A stretch of DNA of 35,400 nt from CAYPKW01 sp964411425 (GTDB lineage: Bacteria; Pseudomonadota; Alphaproteobacteria; Dongiales; Dongiaceae): positions 1 to 35,400 of the forward strand of contig CAYPKW010000025.1 of the NCBI GenBank assembly GCA_964411425.1, in the 5' to 3' direction. Shown piece after piece: positions 1 through 7,195 of the stretch. Position 1 is the first letter of the stretch. Every line of letters starts with the position of its first letter. Under the pieces are notes generated by a model that saw only the letters and a list, made by a program, of their open reading frames with translations, was not told the DNA's origin and made no database searches. The position numbers and the translations under genes were made by a program.

Positions 1-2
1 CC

Positions 3-458
3 GCGCGCGGCCTCGTCGAGGCCGAATGGCCGGCGCGCCTGCAACGGCTGGCACTTGGGCCGCTCGTGGAAGCGCTGCCCGCGGCCTGGGAGCTGTGGCT
101 CGACGGCGGCCACAACGCCGCCGCCGGCGGCGCCGTCGCCCGCCACGCGCGCCGGCACTGGACCGACCGGCCGCTCGACCTCGTGTTCGGCATGCTCGAC
201 ACCAAGGACCCTCAGGCGTTTCTGGCGCCCTTCGCCGGCCAGGCCCGCGCTCTCCGAGGGGTCGCCATCGGCGGCCACGCGTCTCTCTCGGCCGAGGCGG
301 CCGCCGCGGCCGCCCGCGCGGTCGGGATCGCTGCGGAACCGGCCGCCAATGTCGCCGCGGCGCTGGCCGATCTCACGCGCCGGGACCCGGCCCCCGCCCG
401 GGTCCTCGTCTGCGGCTCGCTCTACCTCGCGGGCCAGGTGCTGGCGGAGAACGGGTAG
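3..458 (+). CDS. folC: Folylpolyglutamate/dihydrofolate synthase, C-terminal part (5' end outside window)
   Basis: FolC adds glutamate to dihydropteroate or folates, an ATP-dependent ligase step of folate synthesis in the cytoplasm. Only the last ~150 codons are here; the frame is open at the window edge. Visible family marks are the LWLDGGHN segment (about 93-116), FGMLDTKD (about 186-210) and the C-terminal VCGSLYLAGQVL (about 406-440), ending in TAG at 456-458. A second copy of this 3' region lies at 2495-3176 and is well over 90% alike by eye outside one divergent patch and one replaced segment, but only this copy keeps DGGHN. The copy here therefore looks like the functional 3' end. Whether the gene is full length upstream cannot be seen. 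Confidence 0.85.
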   Translation, partial: ARGLVEAEWPARLQRLALGPLVEALPAAWELWLDGGHNAAAGGAVARHARRHWTDRPLDLVFGMLDTKDPQAFLAPFAGQARALRGVAIGGHASLSAEAAAAAARAVGIAAEPAANVAAALADLTRRDPAPARVLVCGSLYLAGQVLAENG

Positions 459-545
459 GGTCGATACATTGGCGATGTTGTACTTAGCAAACCCAGCCGC
501 TAGGGGTTGAACTTAGCCGCATCGGTTTCTATCTGTAAGCGACCA

Positions 546-588
546 GTTAATCCGCTTGCCGTGGGTTCGATTCCCATCAGGGCCGCCA
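546..588 (+). tRNA. tRNA-Asn(GUU) 3' half, placed upstream of its 5' half
   Basis: Reading from 546, the bases give the 3' side of the anticodon loop (GTTAA), the 3' strand of the anticodon stem (TCCGC, 551-555), a 5-base variable loop, a T arm with stem GTGGG/CCCAT and loop TTCGATT (561-577), the acceptor strand CAGGGCC (578-584), discriminator G and an encoded CCA (586-588). The matching 5' half starts four bases later, at 593. The bases before 546 do not supply the missing GCGGA stem strand, so no normal tRNA gene is present on this side. It could be a relic of two tandem tRNA-Asn genes, a recombination scar, or a permuted tRNA gene. Confidence 0.75.
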
Positions 589-592
589 TTGT

Positions 593-628
593 GGCCCTGT
601 AGTTCAGTGGCAGAACGGCGGACTGTTA
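593..628 (+). tRNA. tRNA-Asn(GUU) 5' half, placed downstream of its 3' half
   Basis: This segment holds the acceptor strand GGCCCTG (593-599), TA, a D arm with stem GTTC/GAAC (602-605, 613-616), and the 5' strand of the anticodon stem GCGGA (618-622) followed by loop bases CTGTTA (623-628) with anticodon GTT at 625-627. Joining 593-628 to 550-588 gives a complete cloverleaf: 7 acceptor pairs, 4 D pairs, 5 anticodon pairs and 5 T pairs (one G-U). The bases after 628 do not continue the anticodon stem. Both halves share GTTA, so the breakpoint lies in the anticodon loop. Confidence 0.75.
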
Positions 629-630
629 CG

Positions 631-661
631 GTGAAGGGTTCGGACACGCCGGGCCCTTCAC
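631..661 (+). terminator. Hairpin, possible terminator
   Basis: A 13-bp stem (two T-G wobbles) closes a 5-base loop: arm 631-643, loop 644-648, arm 649-661. On the plus strand it is followed by TTCTCT. It sits directly after the tRNA 5' half and 4 bases past the stop of the minus-strand cluster, so it could end transcription from either side. No long T tract follows on the minus strand. Confidence 0.4.
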
Positions 662-665
662 TTCT

Positions 666-962
666 CTAGCGGCGTTGCGGTGTTGCAGGGTCGGCGTCGC
701 TCTTATCGGTGACCTTCCAAAGCGCCTGAGGCAAAAGGCGCTCTACCTCGGCCATGAATCCGTCCCGGTACTGAGGGGCAGAGAACCGGAACGTGACGTT
801 TCCCCTGGCGCGTTTCCAATCATCGTCTTTAGTGCCACCCCAAGGAATATTGTTGTTGCCGTGTTTTTGGCTGAACTTTGCCAAAGCGCGCAAGCAATTC
901 ACCACAGCGAGATCATCCGTCCGAATACTCACACTAAACTTATGATCAGCGTGCGTAGTCAT
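666..962 (-). CDS. Hypothetical 98-aa protein, last gene of the PIN cluster
   Basis: No family is recognised. The protein is soluble, mixed in charge and without a signal or membrane segment. Its start codon overlaps the stop of the small upstream reading frame as ATGA (959-962), which suggests translational coupling and supports both frames. Base composition is clearly lower in GC than the flanking chromosome, as for the rest of this cluster. It ends just before a hairpin at 631-661. Its role can only be guessed from its company: a PIN-domain protein and a likely partner upstream. Confidence 0.6.
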   Translation of the reverse strand: MTTHADHKFSVSIRTDDLAVVNCLRALAKFSQKHGNNNIPWGGTKDDDWKRARGNVTFRFSAPQYRDGFMAEVERLLPQALWKVTDKSDADPATPQRR

Positions 963-1144
963 TTTGCTTTGCGGGCCGCAGGTGGTGCCTTCGCCCTTGC
1001 GATCTTGCCCAGCTTCTTCTTAAACCGTGCCTTGTCCTCGTCGCATTCGAGGCGTCGGGCGACGGATTCAAAGTCATCGGCATCAGACCTCAGGTTTTCT
1101 TCTAAGATCCAGCTCCAGGTTTTTTCCTTCTGGTTTGCATATTT
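959..1144 (-). CDS. Small reading frame coupled to its neighbours, no usual start codon
   Basis: An open frame runs from after a TGA (1145-1147) to a TGA at 959-961. Its product looks protein-like: a WSWILEENL stretch, then an acidic/basic helix-like stretch (DDFESVARRL, DKARFKKKLGKIAKAK). Its stop overlaps the ATG of the 98-aa gene. There is no in-frame ATG, GTG or TTG. It overlaps the 3' end of the PIN gene in another frame, with a run of six A (minus strand; 1120-1125) in the overlap. Losing one A, or a +1 slip there, would join this frame to the PIN protein as a C-terminal extension. It is therefore either an extension, a gene with a rare start, or a remnant. Confidence 0.4.
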   Translation of the reverse strand, partial: KYANQKEKTWSWILEENLRSDADDFESVARRLECDEDKARFKKKLGKIARAKAPPAARKAK

Positions 1145-1607
1145 TCAGCCCGTGCCCGGCGACGTTGCCGGAAAGAGGAAGCAACCCAAGGGTCTTGCGA
1201 CCGCCCTCTTCATCGAACGTATGAAACTCATCCGCTCGATAGAGGATGGCAGTCGCGAGATGAATGGCGTCCGGCGTCGATAGAATTTTTCCGCCGTTCT
1301 CTGTCGCTCGTTGGGCATAGTAGTCCCGAATGTCGTGCGCCAACTGCGCGACCTTGATATCCATTCCAATGCGGTTGACGCGCCGCATTATTAGACCCTT
1401 GTACAAATTTTCCAGACCAACCGGAATCTTGGAAGCCAGCACTTCCGTAAGCGTGAGCACAGAGGTCATTAGTCTGACCTCACGTTTCCTGTTTTTCTCG
1501 ATGACTTCGCGCACGCCGGCCATTTCACCGGCCTTGCGCTCTTCGTCCTTAAGCCACGCCAGAAAGATGCACGTGTCCCAGTAGTACAGCGGATCAGTAC
1601 CAGCCAT
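1083..1607 (-). CDS. PIN-domain protein (VapC-like ribonuclease, candidate toxin)
   Basis: PIN domains are Mg-dependent RNA-cleaving folds, often the toxin of VapBC-type pairs. The 174-residue protein has the four expected acidic residues: D11 in YYWDTCIF, E55 in LTLTEVL, D113 in TPDAIHLATA and D132 in FHTFDEE. Its start lies inside the end of the upstream 268-residue gene (14-base overlap, 1594-1607), as in a co-translated pair. The upstream protein is much larger than a usual VapB antitoxin, so the pairing with a toxin role is an inference. The C-terminus overlaps another open frame (see 959-1144). GC is lower than in the surrounding genes, which suggests acquisition. Confidence 0.8.
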   Translation of the reverse strand: MAGTDPLYYWDTCIFLAWLKDEERKAGEMAGVREVIEKNRKREVRLMTSVLTLTEVLASKIPVGLENLYKGLIMRRVNRIGMDIKVAQLAHDIRDYYAQRATENGGKILSTPDAIHLATAILYRADEFHTFDEEGGRKTLGLLPLSGNVAGHGLKICKPEGKNLELDLRRKPEV

Positions 1608-2400
1608 CGCGAAGCTCCCGAACGAACGCTTCGCTACTCAAGTCGCCAGTCGCGTTGGGTGCCCGTCCGCGCAAATCGTCCCAATCTGGTAATTCAGAGT
1701 CAGGTGGAAACGCTTCGACATAGGTCACGGCAATTTGGTGCGGGTACGGCGCACTTGGACGGTAGCGCAACGTTCCAGACACTTCGACGCGCTTGCCGAC
1801 CGCTGCAACTGCGTCGTCATATAGCTTAGATGGAAAGTGACAAGTCACCTTCTTCGGGCCGACGTCAGGGTAGATGTGAAAAATATTTGCCCCGAGGTGC
1901 AGATTTATCTGCTCTAGCATTCCGTCGAGAGAGCCTTCGCATTCGTCCTCGACTTTGAGTGCTTCGTCCACGCGATGACCAATTGTCTCTGTCAGATCGA
2001 GCCGATAGCCGTTGAATACGAGAGTTGCGGACTTTACTGCCTTCCCAACTGGTTTGGTTAGGCCACGGATATCATCGAGCAAATCGGCATCGATGGCGGT
2101 TAGATTGTCGCCAGTCGTGAGCGCATCAACAATACGGCCAAGGCTTTCTATTACTAAGTGGCCGGTATACCGCGCTCTAGTGAGCGGCTGTGGTTCAAGG
2201 ACAACGCGTATCGGGCTCTTGTAAGAGAGTTCGGCAATCTGGAAATAATTCGCCGCCCTTCCGTCGTTGGCATCGCGATCAAGCCGATTGATGGTTGCGC
2301 TCAGGCTTTGAAGCTCGGTCATAAACGCGTTCAGCCGAACGCGTCCCTCATCCTCCGGGAAGCCTTCGATGAATAGCGTTATGCGGTCTTCCCGAGCCAT
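1594..2400 (-). CDS. Hypothetical 268-aa protein, putative partner of the PIN protein
   Basis: No named family is recognised with certainty. The ATG at 2398-2400 was chosen because upstream codons enter the junction with folC DNA; no good ribosome site is seen. The N-terminal half (about 1-160) opens with a beta-like RITLFIEGFPEDEG and continues as mostly helical-looking sequence. The C-terminal ~100 residues have a strand-rich region (KKVTCHFP, KRVEVSGTLRYR, HQIAVTYVEAFP) and then an acidic tail with DWDDLRG and EAFVRELRDGWY. Tails of that last kind occur in antitoxin-like proteins paired with PIN toxins, as I recall. With the 14-base overlap to the PIN gene, an antitoxin or regulator role is likely but unproven. 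Confidence 0.65.
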   Translation of the reverse strand: MAREDRITLFIEGFPEDEGRVRLNAFMTELQSLSATINRLDRDANDGRAANYFQIAELSYKSPIRVVLEPQPLTRARYTGHLVIESLGRIVDALTTGDNLTAIDADLLDDIRGLTKPVGKAVKSATLVFNGYRLDLTETIGHRVDEALKVEDECEGSLDGMLEQINLHLGANIFHIYPDVGPKKVTCHFPSKLYDDAVAAVGKRVEVSGTLRYRPSAPYPHQIAVTYVEAFPPDSELPDWDDLRGRAPNATGDLSSEAFVRELRDGWY

Positions 2401-2494
2401 GATTTGAACTATGATCGCCGCGCCCTTCAGGTCAAACTCTACTTCACGAATGAGTCCCGGTACAGAAGCCTTTTGCCCTTCGCACCTCTGATCG

Positions 2495-3176
2495 CGGCGG
2501 TGGTGGGACCCCAGCCGCCCGAGGCGGCCGCGGTGTTCGAGGCGCGGGCACGGGATGAGGGCGTGGCGCTCAGGCGCCACGGCCGCGAATGGTCGGTCGA
2601 GGCGGCGGAGGATCGCCTCCTCTTCCGCGCCGACGGGACCCTGATGCGGCTGCCGCTGCCGGTCTTGCCCGGCGCGCACCAGATCGACAATGCCGGGATA
2701 GCGCTCGCCTGTCTGGCGCACCTGCGCCAATTCGGCGTCGATGAGTCCGCCGCCGCGCGCGGCCTCGTCGAGGCCGAATGGCCGGCGCGCCTGCAACGGC
2801 TGGCACTGGGGCCGCTCGTCGAAGCGCTGCCCGCGGTCTCAGAGGGGTCGCCATCGGCGGCCACGCGCGCCGGCACTGGACCGACCGGCCGCTCGACCTC
2901 GTGTTCGGCATGCTCGACACCAAGGACCCTCGGGCGTTTCTGGCGCCCTTCGCCGGCCAGGCTCGCGCTCTCCGAGGGGTCGCCATCGGCGGCCACGCCT
3001 CGCTCTCGGCCGAGGCGGCTGCGGCGGCCGCCCGCGCGGTCGGGATCGCAGGCGTGCCGGCGCCTAGCGTCGCCGCCGCCCTCGCCGACATCGTGGGCCG
3101 GGACCCGGCCCCCGCCCGGGTCCTCGTCTGCGGCTCGCTCTACCTGGCGGGCCAGGTGCTGGCGGAGAACGGGTAG
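2495..3176 (+). pseudogene. folC: Second folC 3' copy, scrambled and without the DGGHN segment
   Basis: From about 2495 a FolC frame begins abruptly at VVGPQPPEAAAVFEARA and follows the family through PGAHQIDNAGIALA and WPARLQRLALGPLVEALPA (to about 2835). There, about 63 bases of the first copy (the LWLDGGHN segment) are replaced by about 31 bases that match the copy's own downstream sequence (2974-3000 region, also 259-285). The frame then shifts, and FolC homology resumes in another frame (TDRPLDLVFGMLDTKD to the TAG at 3174-3176). No start, no catalytic segment and a frameshift make it a pseudogene. It may be the displaced native 3' end, if the DNA between 459 and about 2495 came in together with copy 1. 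Confidence 0.8.
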
Positions 3177-3220
3177 GGGGCGACAGATTGACCCGATGCA
3201 CGCCGTCCTCTCCGCTCTTC

Positions 3221-3293
3221 ATACCGGCGAAAGCCGGTATCCATCTCGACGGTCCGCGTCAGCGGCGCCATGGGTCCCGGCTTGCGCCGGGAC
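3221..3293. repeat. Dispersed palindromic repeat between folC copy 2 and trxA
   Basis: Two hairpins stand side by side: ATACCGGC/GCCGGTAT around GAAA (3221-3240) and GTCCCGGC/GCCGGGAC around TTGC (3274-3293). This pattern, with CCATC/ATGGG between the hairpins, is typical of short palindromic repeats scattered between genes in alphaproteobacteria. It lies in the gap between two convergent genes and may also stop transcription. Nothing else is seen from 3177 to 3369. Confidence 0.6.
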
Positions 3294-3369
3294 GACGTCA
3301 GGTGGCGGCCAGCGAGAGGGTGAGCACTGCCGCTCAAGTGGGGTGCGCTCGAGCGTGAATGCAGGCGGT

Positions 3370-3690
3370 TCAGATCGCCGATTGGACCCACTCGATCAGC
3401 TTGCCCTTGGGCAGCGCGCCGATCTTGGTGGCCGCCACTTGGCCGCCCTTGAACAGCATCAGGGTGGGGATGCCGCGAACGCCGTACTTGCGCGGGGTCT
3501 GGGGGTTCTCGTCGATGTTGAGCTTGGCCACCGTCACCCGGTCGCCCATGCTGACCGCCAGCTCCTCGAGCGTCGGCGCGATCGTCTTGCACGGGCCGCA
3601 CCACTCGGCCCAGAAATCGACCAGGACCGGCCCGGCTGCCTTGAGCACGTCGGCCTCGAACGTCGCGTCGGAAACCTTGGTCGTCGCCAT
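3370..3690 (-). CDS. trxA: Thioredoxin 1
   Basis: This is a 106-residue cytoplasmic thiol-disulfide reductant that supplies electrons to ribonucleotide reductase and other enzymes. The active site WCGPC has C31 and C34, within FWAEWCGPCK. The cis-Pro segment RGIPTLMLFKGG and a KLIEWVQ C-terminal helix are present, and the length is normal for the family. The start is supported by AGAGGA nine bases ahead of the ATG. It lies 82 bases after addA on the same strand, so it may be read with that operon or from its own promoter. Confidence 0.96.
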   Translation of the reverse strand: MATTKVSDATFEADVLKAAGPVLVDFWAEWCGPCKTIAPTLEELAVSMGDRVTVAKLNIDENPQTPRKYGVRGIPTLMLFKGGQVAATKIGALPKGKLIEWVQSAI

Positions 3691-3772
3691 GCTCGTTCCT
3701 CTCGACTTGTCCGGAAGCGCGGCGGGGCGGAAGCCGACCGCAACCGGACTCTAGGAACCCCCGGCGGGGCCG

Positions 3773-6700
3773 TCAAGGCAGCCAGCGGTCGAGGTCGCCG
3801 GCAGAAAGAACCACCAGATCTGGTATGGTAGTCCACAGAATACCGCAAGTTATTGGGCGGTCTGGATAAATGCGGCGGAGCACCGCGCGGTAGGCGGCCA
3901 TCTGCCACAGATAAGTCTCGGGCATCGCCGCCGCTGGCGCCCGATCGGCCTTGTAATCCACCGCCAGCACCTCCTCGGCGACCACGAGCCTGTCGATGCG
4001 CCCTGAGACCACGACCGGCCGCCCGTCCGGCCCGCTCACCTCGCCCACCAGCGGCACCTCGGCCATGCTGCCGGGTCCGAACAGGGCGGCGAAGCGGGGG
4101 TCGGCGATGAGCCGCAATACCGCCTCGCCGATCGCTTCGCCGTCCGCCGCGTCAAGCCAAGGGGCGTGCGCGGCCAACAGCCGCCGGCAGGCGGCCGCGC
4201 GGCGCTCGTCCGGCAGGTCGGGCAAGAGTTCGAGCAGCCGGTGCACCAGCCGGCCGCGCCGGTAGCGGGCATCGCCGAGCGGCGCCAGCACCGGGGGCTC
4301 CTCGCCGGGCGGGCGCGACGGGGCGAGCGGGCGCGCCGGCGTCGGCTCGAGTTCCGGCGCGAGCAATGCCCAGGACGGCAGCGGTGCCGCCGGCGGCGCG
4401 GCCTGCTCCGCCTCTTCCGGTGGGTCGGGCGCGGCGGTCTGCGGGTCGGCGAGACGGAAACCCGGCCCGCGCCAGCCTTCCGTCGGCCCAAGCTCGGCCA
4501 CGCAGTCGAATTCGAACGGTGCCGCCACGGGCTTGAGTCCTTCCGCCACCAGGTCGTACCAGCATCCCTGCGGCGCCTGGTTGCGGCCGCGCCAGCCGCA
4601 AACGTAGAGCCGGTCCTCGGCGCGGGTGAGCGCCACGTACAGCAGCCGCCGGTGCTCCTGGTCCTGGAGCTGGCGGGCGCGGGCGCGCGCCGCGCCGGTC
4701 ACGCTGTCGTCCTCGGCTACCCGCGGCGACATCAGCGGCAGTTGCGGGCTCGCGTGCCATAAGAGACGCGGCGACGCCTTCGGGATCTGCATGCTGTCCG
4801 GCAGAAAGACGATCGGCGCTTGCAGGCCCTTGGCGCCGTGCACCGTCATCACGCGCACCTGGCCCGCGCCCTGCTCGAGGTCGCGCTTCACCTCGACGGC
4901 GCCGGCGGCGAGCCAGTGGAGGAAGCCCTGCAGCGAGGGCACATGGGCGCGCTCGTAATGCAGCGCCAGGTTGAGGAACTCGTCGATCGGATCGGCCGCC
5001 TCCGGGCCGAGGCGCTGGAGAAGCGCCCTCCTGCCGCCCAGCCGCCCCAGCAGCTCGGCGTAGAGCTCGTACGGCCGCACGTAGTCGGCCCGGGCCAGCA
5101 TCAGGCGGAGCAAGGCGGCGGCTGGCGCCAGGGCCGCGTCGGCCGCGTCGCGGCGCAGCGCCGCCCACAGCGATCCTTGGCGCCGGTAGGCGAGGCGGAA
5201 GAGTTGTTCCTCGTCGAGCCCAACTAAGGGGCTCTTCAGCACCGTGGCGAGCGTCAAGTCGTCCTCGGGCAGCAGCAGGAACCGGCCCAGCGTGACCAGG
5301 TCCATGACCGCGATCTGGTCGGTCAGCACCATGCGGTCGACACCGGCGACCGGGACTTGCCGCTCTTTCAGCTCGCGCACCAGTTCCTCGACCAGCGCGT
5401 CGCGGCGGCGCACCAGGATCATCACGTCGCCGGGCCGCACGGCGCGGCCGCGCGAGGGCAATCGCTCGCCGGAGGCGATCATGGCCGCGATGCGGCCGGC
5501 GACCAGGCGGGCGAGGCGCGCGCGCGGCCGATCGCCCGCGAGGCGGCCGACCGGCGGCTGCCACGCGGCTACTTCCTCGACGGGGGCGGGGGTCGCCGGC
5601 GGCCACAGCTCGACCAGCCCAGCCTGGCCCTCGCGGTGCGCCTCGTGGATGATCGCCCGGCCGTCGAGCGCCACGCCGTCCCGGGCCGCGGCCGGCTCGA
5701 AGATGGCATCGACCGCGCGCAGCACCGCCGGCACCGAGCGGTAAGAATGCGCGAGCGGCACGTCGTGCCAGGCCCTCCGCGCCGCCTCGACGCGCGCGCG
5801 GAAATGCTCGCGCATCCTGAGGAAGGCGTTGGGATCGGCGCGCTGGAAGCCGAAGATCGACTGCTTCACGTCGCCCACGGCGAACACCGTGCGCGGCCCC
5901 GCGCTGGCACCTTCGCCGGCGAAGAACTCGTCGGCCAAGAGGGCGATCACGTCCCATTGCTCGGGGTTGGTGTCCTGCGCCTCGTCGATCAGGATGTGGT
6001 CGAGCCCGCCGTCCAGCTTGTAGAGGACCCACGGCGCCACGCCCGGCCGGCGCAAGAGATCGCGCGCCAGCAGGATCAGGTCGTCGTAATCGAGCAGCGC
6101 CCGCGTCTCCTTCAACCGCTCGTAGGCGCCGAGGATGGCCTCGCCCAGCTCCATCACCGCCTCGGTCATGGCGCCGACCAAGGCCGCGTTGAGCCGCTCC
6201 CTGAGGTCGAGCACCCGGCGCGCCTCGTGCTCCAGCACGGTGACGGCGTGCGGGTCCCGCCTGCGCACGGCTTCGGTCGCCAGCACCTCGCGGATTTCCC
6301 CCGTGGCGGTGAGGAACGCGCCCTTGTAGTCGGCGAAGCGGGCGCCGCGCTCGGCCGGCGCGGCGAGCCATGCGGCGATGGCGGCGGCGCGCCCTCGGTC
6401 CGTGACGCCGCCGCCCTCTAGCGCTTCCACCGCGAGACCGAGACCCATCAAGTCGAGGCTGTCGTCCTCGCAAGCTTCGGCCAACAGGCTATCGGCGTTG
6501 GCGCCGGGCTCGAGGCCCAGCAGGTCGCGTAAGGCCGTCTTGGCGGCGCCGAGCCCGCCGTGCCGCGCCAACAGATCGCGGAAGCGCGCGCGTTCGGCGG
6601 CGAGCATCCGCAGGAGTTCGGCGAAGGCGTCCTCGCCGGCATGCGTGCCTATGAGGCGCAGCGCCTGGGCCAGGCCTTCGGCCCCGGCGCGCGCCCGCGC

Positions 6701-7195
6701 CAGCACCTGCTCGCGCGCGTCCCGCAGCAGCTCGGCGGCGCTGCGCTCGTCGAGCAGCTCGAAATGCGGCGCGACCTCGGCCTCGATCGGGAACCGGCGT
6801 AGCAGCGACTGGCAGAAGCCGTGGATGGTCTCGATCTTCATGCCGCCCGGCGTGTCGAGCAGGCGTACCAGCAGCCGGCGCGCCCGGCGGTGGGTCTCCT
6901 CGTCCGGCTCGACGCCGGCGAGCGCCTTCAATTCCTTGTCCAGCGCCGCGTCGGGCAGCGCCGGCCAGCGCGCCACCTGTACGCCGATTCGGTTCGCCAT
7001 CTCCGCCGCCGCCGCCCTGGTGAAAGTCAGGCACAAGACGCGCTGCGGCTCGGTGCCGGCCAACAGCAGGCTCAGGTAACGGTCGGTCAGCACCTGGGTC
7101 TTGCCGGTGCCGGCCGAGGCCGCGACCCAGACCGAGGCGGTGGGATCGGTGGCCCGGCGCTGCTCGGCCTCGCGGCGCTCAGAGGATTCGTTCAT
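3773..7195 (-). CDS. addA: Double-strand break repair helicase AddA
   Basis: AddA is the UvrD-like helicase-nuclease subunit of AddAB, which resects DNA ends for RecA-dependent repair, the role RecBCD has in enteric bacteria. In 1140 residues it shows Walker A ASAGTGKT (about 25-33), motif II ILIDEAQDT (about 402-410), GDVKQSIFGFQRADP just after it, VHGAKGLQ (about 785) and the C-terminal nuclease centre GRIDRL...VDYKADRA (about 1066-1085). Its ATG overlaps the addB stop as ATGA (7192-7195), which fixes the start. It is the last gene of the tsaE-amgK-murU-addB-addA unit. Confidence 0.95.
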   Translation of the reverse strand: MNESSERREAEQRRATDPTASVWVAASAGTGKTQVLTDRYLSLLLAGTEPQRVLCLTFTRAAAAEMANRIGVQVARWPALPDAALDKELKALAGVEPDEETHRRARRLLVRLLDTPGGMKIETIHGFCQSLLRRFPIEAEVAPHFELLDERSAAELLRDAREQVLARARAGAEGLAQALRLIGTHAGEDAFAELLRMLAAERARFRDLLARHGGLGAAKTALRDLLGLEPGANADSLLAEACEDDSLDLMGLGLAVEALEGGGVTDRGRAAAIAAWLAAPAERGARFADYKGAFLTATGEIREVLATEAVRRRDPHAVTVLEHEARRVLDLRERLNAALVGAMTEAVMELGEAILGAYERLKETRALLDYDDLILLARDLLRRPGVAPWVLYKLDGGLDHILIDEAQDTNPEQWDVIALLADEFFAGEGASAGPRTVFAVGDVKQSIFGFQRADPNAFLRMREHFRARVEAARRAWHDVPLAHSYRSVPAVLRAVDAIFEPAAARDGVALDGRAIIHEAHREGQAGLVELWPPATPAPVEEVAAWQPPVGRLAGDRPRARLARLVAGRIAAMIASGERLPSRGRAVRPGDVMILVRRRDALVEELVRELKERQVPVAGVDRMVLTDQIAVMDLVTLGRFLLLPEDDLTLATVLKSPLVGLDEEQLFRLAYRRQGSLWAALRRDAADAALAPAAALLRLMLARADYVRPYELYAELLGRLGGRRALLQRLGPEAADPIDEFLNLALHYERAHVPSLQGFLHWLAAGAVEVKRDLEQGAGQVRVMTVHGAKGLQAPIVFLPDSMQIPKASPRLLWHASPQLPLMSPRVAEDDSVTGAARARARQLQDQEHRRLLYVALTRAEDRLYVCGWRGRNQAPQGCWYDLVAEGLKPVAAPFEFDCVAELGPTEGWRGPGFRLADPQTAAPDPPEEAEQAAPPAAPLPSWALLAPELEPTPARPLAPSRPPGEEPPVLAPLGDARYRRGRLVHRLLELLPDLPDERRAAACRRLLAAHAPWLDAADGEAIGEAVLRLIADPRFAALFGPGSMAEVPLVGEVSGPDGRPVVVSGRIDRLVVAEEVLAVDYKADRAPAAAMPETYLWQMAAYRAVLRRIYPDRPITCGILWTTIPDLVVLSAGDLDRWLP

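Noticed and set aside
546..628. Two-piece tmRNA, whose gene is permuted in alphaproteobacteria
   Set aside because: The halves carry a full D arm and an anticodon arm with GTT; tmRNA has no anticodon stem, and no tag-coding region is seen.
546..661. Permuted group I intron around the tRNA exons
   Set aside because: Flanks are too short (under 90 bases on one side) and no catalytic-core pairing is seen.
1083..1607. -1 ribosomal frameshift at the A-AAA-AAC in the PIN gene
   Set aside because: The -1 frame meets a stop within a few codons; only a +1 shift leads into the longer small frame.
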